Source: Hyphomonadaceae bacterium UBA7672
GTDB lineage: Bacteria; Pseudomonadota; Alphaproteobacteria; Caulobacterales; Hyphomonadaceae
DNA: 64,000 bases
Direction of reading: 5' to 3'
Assembly: GCA_002483135.1 (NCBI GenBank)
Contig: DLHI01000011.1
Coordinates: 62,001 to 126,000 of the forward strand
Shown here: positions 43,387 to 50,659 of the stretch, piece after piece
Layout of the letters: every line of letters begins with the position of its first letter
Position numbering within the stretch: position 1 is the first letter of the stretch
Position numbers and translations under genes: made by a program
The notes under the pieces: model-generated
What the model was told of the DNA's origin: nothing
Seen by the model: the letters and a program-made list of their open reading frames with translations, nothing else
Databases searched by the model: none

Positions 43387-43835
43387 TGGGCGATCCTGTA
43401 GTTACAGCTCATGCGCGTCGCGCCGAGATCCAGCGCCGCGCCAATACCATTGGTATAGACGAGGTCTACATATCGCTGTTGGTAGATGAGTTCTACAGGC
43501 GCATCCGCGCCGACGAGACGCTTGGACCCATTTTCGAGGAAGCGATCGGAGACCGATGGGAGTATCATCTTCCGCGAATGAAGAGCTTCTGGGCTTCGGT
43601 CGCACTCAATGCGGGCACATATTCTGGTCAGCCAGTTCCGGCCCACAAGAAGTTGAACCAGGTCCAGCAATCCCATTTCCAGACCTGGTTGGCGCTGTTT
43701 CGCCAGACCCTGCAAGACACCGCTCCCACCCCCGAAGCGGTGGACTATTTCATGGAGCGCGCCAATCGGATTGCTGAAAGCCTGCAGCTCGCGATGTTCG
43801 GTTTTCCCGGCTTGCCGGTGAAACGACAAGGGTGA
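43386..43835 (+). CDS. Group III truncated haemoglobin
   Basis: A 149-residue globin of the third truncated class: FYRRIRADETLGPIF, WEYHLPRMKSFWASVALNAGTYSGQPVPAHKKL (proximal His region) and HFQTWLALFRQTL. Members bind or detoxify nitric oxide or take part in nitrosative stress. Its start overlaps the nsrR stop by one base (TGATG), so they are coupled. Confidence 0.9.
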   Translation: MGDPVVTAHARRAEIQRRANTIGIDEVYISLLVDEFYRRIRADETLGPIFEEAIGDRWEYHLPRMKSFWASVALNAGTYSGQPVPAHKKLNQVQQSHFQTWLALFRQTLQDTAPTPEAVDYFMERANRIAESLQLAMFGFPGLPVKRQG

Positions 43836-43839
43836 CGAG

Positions 43840-44145
43840 ATGAATGATACTCCGACGCCGTCACCATATCGCTCAACGCCCGTGTTCGACGAAGCCACCT
43901 TGCCGGCCGCCCTTCGCCGCGAGCACCGCACCAAGCTGGGTGTGTGGGGTGTCATTCGTGTTTTGGACGGAGAGCTGAAGCTGACCTTCACGGAAACAGG
44001 CCACACCCAGATGCTCTCGCCCGGCGCGCCCGGTCTCATACTGCCGGACCAGCCGCATCTGGTCGAACCGCAAGGCCCGGTGCGAATGCAGGTCGATTTT
44101 TATCACGAATGTCCGAACTCGAACTCGCTGGCGACAAAGGGCTAG
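43840..44145 (+). CDS. DUF1971/YeaR-like cupin protein
   Basis: A 101-residue protein of the YeaR/TehB-like DUF1971 type: YRSTPVFDEATLPAALRREHRTKLGVWGVIRVLDGELKL, and PDQPHLVEPQGPVRMQVDFYHEC at the C-terminus. In enteric bacteria yeaR is induced by nitrate or nitric oxide. It lies 4 nt after the globin gene and ends the nitric oxide operon. Its chemistry is not known. Confidence 0.82.
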   Translation: MNDTPTPSPYRSTPVFDEATLPAALRREHRTKLGVWGVIRVLDGELKLTFTETGHTQMLSPGAPGLILPDQPHLVEPQGPVRMQVDFYHECPNSNSLATKG

Positions 44146-44528
44146 AAGCCCCAAAGACCGAAAGCGGAGAGCGCTTGGCGCCATCATTCGCACGCGCTGG
44201 TCGAGTGGTGTCTCACCAGCGGTAGTGCGCTACCCGGAACTCCAACAAAACCAGCCTTGCGGATCGATGCCGTCGAGCCTGGGCGCCGCCAACAAGAAAT
44301 ACGTTGCCGCTGCCCGCGATCAGTATCGGCGGACCAATCGCGACCTGCTGGCTCTCGAAAGGAATACCGGGAGCCGCACGCCCTACGTGACCAATAGGAT
44401 GCTCATTGACGTTGCGTGGCGCGCAAATCCTGAGGCAGCTCGCCTCGGGGCTGAATAACTGTTCGCGTACCGACTTTCGGCGAGATCGAGTCAACTGTCT
44501 GGTGCTCTGCCTTTGACTGGAGCCTCGC
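44146..44528. other. No supported gene
   Basis: About 380 bases after the DUF1971 gene with only poor frames on both strands. A short unrecognised frame at 44225-44458 has no ribosome site and no family match. Confidence 0.5.
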
Positions 44529-44759
44529 ATGCAGCATGTTTACGATCTTTGGTTTGAGCGCGTCGTGCGCCGACCCTCTTCGCGAGATTATCTCGAAGTC
44601 TCGCACGTGTTGGTCGTGGTCACCGATCTATTGACCGACCTCGACATCACAGACTCCGATGCGCTTGACTATCTCGAGACCGAGCTACGCCGGCAGCACG
44701 CCGAGGCGAACGATATCCGCTTCGTGCCGCTGGGGCGTGGGACGCGGAAAGGCCAGTGA
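44529..44759 (+). CDS. Small hypothetical protein
   Basis: A 76-residue acidic protein: VYDLWFERVV, then VSHVLVVVTDLLTDLDITDSDALDYLETELRRQHAEANDIRFVPLGRG. GGAG is seven bases before the ATG. No family is recognised; the amphipathic helices suggest a soluble protein. Support is moderate because of the ribosome site and natural composition. The 230 bases after it carry no gene before the dismutase. Confidence 0.5.
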   Translation: MQHVYDLWFERVVRRPSSRDYLEVSHVLVVVTDLLTDLDITDSDALDYLETELRRQHAEANDIRFVPLGRGTRKGQ

Positions 44760-44990
44760 GCTGATGCCGGATCCGTAGCGCACGACCACGTCAAAGGCGC
44801 TAGGTCCTCGAACGCAGCCGGGTTGAGCTACCCGTTGCGGTGTCACAAAAGCCAAAAGACGTTCGGGTCACTGACGGGAGTCAGTTTGCGCCTTGATGGA
44901 CAGCGCTGTCGAGCGAGGTATTGAGTTGTGGCTTGGTTGAGCGCAAGCCATCGGATCGTTCCCCCCACGTAAACACGGGATGACACAGCG

Positions 44991-45698
44991 ATGCCGACAG
45001 CGATTGATCGCCGAACGGCGCTGGCTGCCACGCTAACCGCCGGTGTCATGCTCGCCGCTCAAGGGTGCGCCACTGCGCAGCAGTCCGCAGCCGCTGTTTC
45101 GCTCAAAGGTTATCAGGCCAAACCGCTGCCATTCGACCCGAAAACAATCCCCGGACTGTCCGAGAGAATTCTCGTAAGTCATCACGACAACAACTATGTG
45201 GGCGCGGTCACGCGTCTTGGCGCAATCGAGGCGCAGGTCGCGCAGCTGGATCCGGCGGCTCCGGGCTTTATGTTCAACGGTCTCAAGCGCGAGGAACTGC
45301 TCGCGATGAATTCGATGATCCTCCACGAGCTTTACTTCGCTTCGCTAGGCAGAGGCGGCAGCAAGCCGGGCGCACAACTTGCCGCCCAGATCGAGAAGGA
45401 TTTTGGCAGCCAGCAAAAATGGCGAGACCAATTCGTCGCTATGGGCAAGGCGCTTGGCGGCGGCTCAGGCTGGGTCCTGCTTATGTGGTCGCCACGCGCT
45501 GGCAAGCTCGTCAACCAGTGGGCGGCGGATCACACCATGGCGATTGCCGATGGTCGCGGCCTCATCGCTCTCGACATGTATGAGCACGCCTACCACATGG
45601 ATTTTGGCGCCAAAGCTGCCGCCTACGTCGATGCCTACATGGGTGCGCTCGATTGGGCCAACGCGGACAGGGAGTTCGTCAGGACCGGAGCGTCGTGA
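44991..45698 (+). CDS. Exported Fe/Mn superoxide dismutase
   Basis: A 235-residue SodB-type enzyme. Metal ligands lie in SHHDNNYVGAV, MILHELYF and ALDMYEHAYHMDFG. Ahead of the catalytic domain is a twin-arginine-like leader, DRRTALAATLTAGVMLAAQGCA, with a possible lipobox, so it is probably a periplasmic or anchored enzyme; standard SodB lacks this. It would protect the envelope from superoxide and the thiol and nitric oxide systems nearby. Confidence 0.85.
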   Translation: MPTAIDRRTALAATLTAGVMLAAQGCATAQQSAAAVSLKGYQAKPLPFDPKTIPGLSERILVSHHDNNYVGAVTRLGAIEAQVAQLDPAAPGFMFNGLKREELLAMNSMILHELYFASLGRGGSKPGAQLAAQIEKDFGSQQKWRDQFVAMGKALGGGSGWVLLMWSPRAGKLVNQWAADHTMAIADGRGLIALDMYEHAYHMDFGAKAAAYVDAYMGALDWANADREFVRTGAS

Positions 45699-45755
45699 CA
45701 GTCGAGACCCGCCCGCGAAGGCGCTCGCACGATCCAATAGAAGTTGTGTTGGCGG

Positions 45756-46979
45756 CTAGAAAGCGCTCCTTCGCGTTACGATCACGGCGAGCTTTGCGCC
45801 TGCCGGAACGCGAATTGTCGGCGGTATTGCGAGGCCGCGATCGACGACCCGGTTGGTGACATTGCTGGCCATGCGCTGGACCCCGTCAGAGACGGCGTCA
45901 TCGACAGGATCGCGCACGACGATGCCGCTTCCGCCATAGGCGACCGGGTCTTCGGTTGTCGCGACGCCAACATTGATAAGCGTGCCGAGTGCAGCCGCGC
46001 CGAACACGTCCGCCCAGTGATTGTCGACTTCGCCGCTCACCCCTGCGGCGCCTGCCGGGTCGAGCGCGGCTTCGGCCAATGCGATCTCGCGGCCGTCCAG
46101 CATGATCAGGCGTGACCAGATGATTGCCACGCGACTCTGTCCGTAACGCGTCGATGAGCGATAGTCGCCGATCAATCGTGCGCCTTGAGGTATGAGCAGC
46201 GCCCGACCCGTCGCGCTGTCATAGATGGACTGCGTCACCTGTGCGATGACGGGTCCCGGTGATTCCGAGTTCACTTCCGTGACGAGGCTTGCCGGAATGA
46301 CCGCGCCGGGGAAAAGTGTTCGATCGTTCCCGCCATCGGTCTCCGGTTCGTCGGGCGTCTGCGGAGCGAATGCAGTCATCCCGGACGAGGGCGGCCGCAT
46401 TACAGGGTGCTGTTGTTGCAGCAGCGCGCCGCCGGGCGTCGCCTGGTCACGAATGGCGAAGAACAGTCCGGAGCGTTCAGCCTCTTTCATTTCTGCTACG
46501 AGAGGGTCGACGGCGGCGGGAGGCGAATAGGTGTCGGAAGAACCCCAGTCTTCGGCCCCGGCACGGCTGTAGGAGCCAAGGGCTGAGTCAGGCTGGGCGA
46601 ATGCGGCGATGTCGCCGGGCAGGGGCGGGCCGAGCTGTTGGGGCAGGACAGGTTCGGGCGCTGGCTGCGCAGTCGCAACCTGCGTGTAGTCCGCCGGCAG
46701 GTCACGGATGGCGCCCTTCGCCATCTCGGGCCGCGCGGGGTCAGACATCATCGGCTTCGTCTCGGCAGGCTTCCGCGTGGGGTCGCCGGGGAAAGCGCCT
46801 GACGCCATCAGCAGGACGATCGCGACGCCGCCACCCGCAGCGCCGAGGATGGCTGGCTTGTTTATGCCCTTCGCGCCCTGGCCTCTGACGCGAATGGAGT
46901 CGAGCGGCGGCGGCTCTGGCTGCGATTGAAGAGGGGGCTCGCCCATTGCATCGACGGGCGGTGGAATTCCATCAGCCAC
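45756..46979 (-). CDS. trbI: Conjugal transfer protein TrbI (VirB10-like), 3' end altered
   Basis: A 407-residue VirB10-type core protein of the outer-membrane channel: proline-rich cytoplasmic N-terminus, one membrane helix (AAGGGVAIVLLMASGAF), periplasmic linker, and C-terminal barrel-like part (GAVIPASLVTEVNSESPGPVIAQVTQ, ALLIPQGARLIGDYRSS, GTLINVGVAT). It starts with GTG overlapping trbG by 8 nt. It ends VIVTRRSAF; family proteins run on as VIVTRDLVL, so the last residues seem to have been replaced at a junction. Confidence 0.88.
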   Translation of the reverse strand: MADGIPPPVDAMGEPPLQSQPEPPPLDSIRVRGQGAKGINKPAILGAAGGGVAIVLLMASGAFPGDPTRKPAETKPMMSDPARPEMAKGAIRDLPADYTQVATAQPAPEPVLPQQLGPPLPGDIAAFAQPDSALGSYSRAGAEDWGSSDTYSPPAAVDPLVAEMKEAERSGLFFAIRDQATPGGALLQQQHPVMRPPSSGMTAFAPQTPDEPETDGGNDRTLFPGAVIPASLVTEVNSESPGPVIAQVTQSIYDSATGRALLIPQGARLIGDYRSSTRYGQSRVAIIWSRLIMLDGREIALAEAALDPAGAAGVSGEVDNHWADVFGAAALGTLINVGVATTEDPVAYGGSGIVVRDPVDDAVSDGVQRMASNVTNRVVDRGLAIPPTIRVPAGAKLAVIVTRRSAF

Positions 46980-47802
46980 GCGCGCCTCCCGCGATCGGCG
47001 TCTGGCGATGGATCTGCACCTTCTTGGCGCCCCAGCCCGTCCCAAGGCGTAGTTCGGCCTGGTTGAAGAGACGGTCGACGACATAGTAGCGGCCGGCGAT
47101 GCGGTAGTTGGTCAGCTCCGGGCCTGACTCCCCGATCACGAACAGGGGCGGTGCTTCCAGCGTCTGCATCTTCTCCGGCATCTCGATATAGACCTGACGG
47201 CCATCATCGAAGGCTGCGAGCGGACGCCAGTCCGGTTTGTCGCCATCAATGCGATAGCGCAGGTTGAGCTGCTGCGGGGAGAAGGGCGGCGGGGCAGGCG
47301 GCGGTGGCGGTAAAGCCGCCGGCGCGGGATTGTTCGCCAGCACCATCTCGGCCGGATAGCGCCAGGAGACAGCCGCCATCGCCGCGCCCGATACGCTCTT
47401 GAGCTCGATATGATAGACGCGCCGGTCGGTCATGATCACCAGGTTGGTTGTGAGGTTCGCGGCGTTCGGCTTTACCAGCACATGGGCCTGCGCGTTTGCG
47501 CCGCCGCCCGATTTTGCGTCACCGACAATCCATCGCGTGGTGTCGCCGGCGGACACGGACAGGACCGCTTCGCCAGGTTCGAGCGCGATGTCGGTGATAC
47601 GCTGCGGCGCCGCCTGAATGGCGTAAAGCGCGCCGCGTTCGTACCCGAATTCAAGAAGCGCGCCGACGGCCGAGGCGTCGGCGGGGCCGCGCAGGGCAGC
47701 CTGGTTCGTCTGCTGCAGCGGCGGCGGCTTTGTTTGAGCGAGGGCGGGTGAAGCGACGCCCAGTGTCAGGAGGCTGATTGAGATGAGAAGCGCGCGTGTC
47801 AT
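46972..47802 (-). CDS. trbG: Conjugal transfer protein TrbG (VirB9-like)
   Basis: A 276-residue exported protein with signal peptide (LLISISLLTLGVASPALAQ) and the VirB9 two-lobe layout: N-lobe FGYERGALYAIQAAPQRITDIALEPGE and C-lobe LNLRYRIDGDKPDWRPLAAFDDGRQVYIEMP, joined by a Pro-rich stretch. It forms the outer-membrane core with TrbI. The ATG overlaps the end of trbF by four bases. Confidence 0.9.
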   Translation of the reverse strand: MTRALLISISLLTLGVASPALAQTKPPPLQQTNQAALRGPADASAVGALLEFGYERGALYAIQAAPQRITDIALEPGEAVLSVSAGDTTRWIVGDAKSGGGANAQAHVLVKPNAANLTTNLVIMTDRRVYHIELKSVSGAAMAAVSWRYPAEMVLANNPAPAALPPPPPAPPPFSPQQLNLRYRIDGDKPDWRPLAAFDDGRQVYIEMPEKMQTLEAPPLFVIGESGPELTNYRIAGRYYVVDRLFNQAELRLGTGWGAKKVQIHRQTPIAGGARG

Positions 47803-48491
47803 TGCTGGAGATCCCGAGACCAGTTGAAGGAATGGACGTAGAGGCCGAGCGGATTCTTGGAGAGCCGTTCGGGCGAGGAGGCCGGCTCGATCACGATCGT
47901 CGCAACGCCAGTGAAGCGTTCGACATCGATCAACGTGCCGTTGGAATAGGTGCTTTCGCGCCAGCGCAGCTGGAAACTGCCGGGACTTGCGCGCACCACC
48001 GAGAGGACTTCCACCGCGACCGTCGTCTTGCCGACCTTGTCGAAGGGGTTTTCCTCTTCCGCCATGGCGTTGAGGACCTGAGCCCCGCCTTGCGTGGCCC
48101 AGTCATAGGCCCTGAGCCAGTTCTGGCGAACCACGATGGGGTCTGACGGCAATGCGCGGATCATCTCGACGAACCGTGCAAGATGCCAGGATAATTGGGC
48201 GTCGCTCGGCTCGTAGGCCGACTGCGCAGGGCCTACGAGCCGTGCTTCGCCCGTCTCGCTCGCTTCAATGACGAACGGGACAGCGGCAGGCCTGAGGGCA
48301 AGGACGACGACGCCTGCGGCCATCGCGCCAGCGAGGGTCAGGCTTGCGAAAGCGGCAGTGCGCCATGTGCGGGCATGGGCAAGCGAAGAGCCCATGCGGC
48401 GGTCCCAGAGTTGCTGGGCCTCGCGATAGGGCGTCTCCGGTTCCGGCGTCTTTGACAGGCGCGAGGATCGCGCGCGGGTGAACATCGTCAT
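47799..48491 (-). CDS. trbF: Conjugal transfer protein TrbF (VirB8-like)
   Basis: A 230-residue inner-membrane protein: one N-terminal helix (AAFASLTLAGAMAAGVVVLAL) then a periplasmic NTF2-like VirB8 domain (YEPSDAQLSWHLARFVEMIRALPSDPIVVRQNW, FQLRWRESTYSNGTL). GGAAGGAA precedes the ATG; a longer frame upstream lies in trbL. It assembles the core channel at the inner membrane. Confidence 0.88.
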   Translation of the reverse strand: MTMFTRARSSRLSKTPEPETPYREAQQLWDRRMGSSLAHARTWRTAAFASLTLAGAMAAGVVVLALRPAAVPFVIEASETGEARLVGPAQSAYEPSDAQLSWHLARFVEMIRALPSDPIVVRQNWLRAYDWATQGGAQVLNAMAEEENPFDKVGKTTVAVEVLSVVRASPGSFQLRWRESTYSNGTLIDVERFTGVATIVIEPASSPERLSKNPLGLYVHSFNWSRDLQQ

Positions 48492-48544
48492 TTCCTTCCG
48501 GTCTGGCTTGGCTGCTTCAGGTTGGTGGATGGGGTCTCGCCGGG

Positions 48545-49876
48545 TTAGCCGGGCTGTTTGAGGTTGGGGCCTTCGGAGGCGCCGCCGCCGTCGCCGGCAT
48601 TGAGCGTGTGGGCCGCGACGAAGACACCTTCGCGCAACGCCTGAGACCGCTTGAACCGCTTCGCCCAATCCGGTTTGCCCGAGCCGGACTGGCCGGCGCC
48701 GGACGATGACGAGGCGCCTGCACCGGGTGTGATCGCGCCGGCGGCGCCAGCAACCGCGCGCTGACCAGCGCCTCCGCGATTGCGGAAGTGTCCGGCAACG
48801 CGGCTGCCGGCCTGACGCATGCTGCCAGCCGCGGACGCTCCCAGGCCGATGGCGGCGTTGAGGGGCGCGGCGACCGGACCCGACAGGCCGGTTCGCATTG
48901 CGCCCAACGCGGTGGCGGCGCGCAAGCCGCCGCCCGCGGAGGCGGCGCCGTTGGCGGTGGCGCGGGTGGCCGACACCGTAGCGCCCGCCGCCGATCGTGC
49001 GGCAACGAGAGCACCGGCCCCTGCCGCGCCCACACCCAGCGTCGTGCCTGCAGCGGCGCCGGCCGACAGCTGCGGCGCACCCGACACGAGCCCGGCCGCG
49101 ATGCGCGGGCAGAAGATCGCAAGGCCCATCAGGGTGAGGGCCCCGAGCACGACCGCAAATGCCTGCTCGATCGTCATGTCGTCCGGATCGAGCGCCGTGC
49201 GAAGCGTCTCGAACATGGTCGAGCCGATGCCGATGACAATCGCAATCACCAGCACCTTGATGCCGGACGAGATCACATTGCCGAGCACCCGCTCGGCCAG
49301 GAAGGTCGTCTGCCGCCAGAAGGCGAAAGGCACGAGCACGAAGCCGGCAAGCGTCGTCAGCTTGAACTCGACGATCAGGACGAAGAGCTGGATCGAGAGG
49401 ACAAAGAACGATGCGATGACGATGATGCCGCCAAGGCAGAGAAGGATGACCTCCGCCAGATTGCCGAAGAACTCGAACGGCCCCGGCGCGATGGTCCCGA
49501 TATGATCGAAGATCGGCTGCGACGCGGACAGGCCTTCAGCGGCGACGAGGCCGGGTTTCAGGAGATCGGCAGGCGTGAAGCTGGCGGCCGAAGCGTTGAG
49601 GCCAAGAGTCGCGAAGCTGTCGAACACGATGGTCGACAGCATCGCGAAATTGCCGAAGATGAAGGCGAACGCGCCGACATAGAGCGTCTTCTTGACCAGG
49701 CTCTGGATGATGTCGGTGTTCTGGCCCCAGGCCCAGAACAGCGCGGCGATTGTGACATCGATGACGATCAGGATCGCCGCCAGCGACGTCACATCGCCCG
49801 AGATCAGGCCGAACCCTGAGTCGATGTAAGTGATGAAGGTCGTCAGGAAGCCGTCAATGGCCGAGAAGTCGTTCAT
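48545..49876 (-). CDS. trbL: Conjugal transfer protein TrbL (VirB6-like)
   Basis: A 443-residue protein with about six to eight membrane helices (FITYIDSGFGLISGDVTSLAAILIVIDVTIAALFWAWG, LLCLGGIIVIASFFVLSIQLFVLIVEF) and a long Ala/Gly/Ser-rich C-terminal tail of about 150 residues. TrbL forms the inner-membrane channel. It ends the trbE-J-L set before trbF. The low-complexity tail gives rise to long antisense frames that are not genes. Confidence 0.88.
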   Translation of the reverse strand: MNDFSAIDGFLTTFITYIDSGFGLISGDVTSLAAILIVIDVTIAALFWAWGQNTDIIQSLVKKTLYVGAFAFIFGNFAMLSTIVFDSFATLGLNASAASFTPADLLKPGLVAAEGLSASQPIFDHIGTIAPGPFEFFGNLAEVILLCLGGIIVIASFFVLSIQLFVLIVEFKLTTLAGFVLVPFAFWRQTTFLAERVLGNVISSGIKVLVIAIVIGIGSTMFETLRTALDPDDMTIEQAFAVVLGALTLMGLAIFCPRIAAGLVSGAPQLSAGAAAGTTLGVGAAGAGALVAARSAAGATVSATRATANGAASAGGGLRAATALGAMRTGLSGPVAAPLNAAIGLGASAAGSMRQAGSRVAGHFRNRGGAGQRAVAGAAGAITPGAGASSSSGAGQSGSGKPDWAKRFKRSQALREGVFVAAHTLNAGDGGGASEGPNLKQPG

Positions 49877-49918
49877 GGGTGTCCCCCGTCGTCGCTCTGC
49901 GTCATGCGTTCTGACTGG

Positions 49919-50659
49919 TCAGTTCCACGGCGGTCGCTCGGGATGCGCCGACCTTGCGCCGGAGAAGAAATGCGCATGCTGGGCGCGCGCCTGCGCCAAC
50001 GCTTCCATCTCGCGGGCGCGCTCCAGCGCTTCGGCGCGCGATTGCGCGACCAGCAATGCCTGCAAGCGCATCGCCTGCTGGGCCTGGAAGGCGAGAATTT
50101 CATTGGTCGCCTGTTGCGCCGACAGAGACCCGGTTGCGCTCGCGCTGGCGTCTGCAAGCGCATTGAGGATCTGGCTGTCTTCGGCGAGTTGCTCGGTAAC
50201 GCGCGCCTGCAGGATGAGCGAGGTCTGAAGCGCGGCGCGGGCGTTGTCGAGTTGCCGGGCAGCCTGGACGGCACGGGTTGCAACGTCGGTTCCGCGATAG
50301 TTGCCGGTGTAAACGCCTTCCAGCGCTGCGCGGGTGTCGTTGACCTGCAGGGCGAGGCCGCGGGCTTCGTTGATCAGCGCATCCAGCTCGCCCAACTTGC
50401 CGATGATATCCGGCGCAAACGTCCGGCCGAGACTGGTGAGGTTCCTGGCGTCGTTCTCGAGCTGACGGATCTGGTTGGTGATCTGCGTCACCTGATTGCG
50501 CACCTGTTCAAGGGCGCGCGCAGCGTTCAGCGCATTCTGCACGAGGTTGGTGGGGTCGATCACCGTCAGCTGCGCTTGCGCAGGCGCGGCGATGAAAGGC
50601 GCGATAACGGAAGACGCCAGCAGCGCCCGGATGATTTTCTTGAGGTTCAGCGCAGGCAT
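49919..50659 (-). CDS. trbJ: Conjugal transfer protein TrbJ (VirB5-like)
   Basis: A 246-residue exported protein: signal peptide IIRALLASSVIAPFIAAPAQAQ, then long helices with NLVQNALNAARALEQVRNQVTQITNQIRQLENDARNLTSLG, the VirB5/TrbJ pattern at the pilus tip or base. It touches the end of trbE by one base. An entry-exclusion lipoprotein TrbK often follows in other modules; here none is seen in the 42-nt gap before trbL. Confidence 0.88.
   Translation of the reverse strand: MPALNLKKIIRALLASSVIAPFIAAPAQAQLTVIDPTNLVQNALNAARALEQVRNQVTQITNQIRQLENDARNLTSLGRTFAPDIIGKLGELDALINEARGLALQVNDTRAALEGVYTGNYRGTDVATRAVQAARQLDNARAALQTSLILQARVTEQLAEDSQILNALADASASATGSLSAQQATNEILAFQAQQAMRLQALLVAQSRAEALERAREMEALAQARAQHAHFFSGARSAHPERPPWN

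Noticed and set aside
48788..49819. Plus-strand frame of 343 codons
   Set aside because: Antisense of the trbL low-complexity tail and membrane helices; highly charged shadow sequence.
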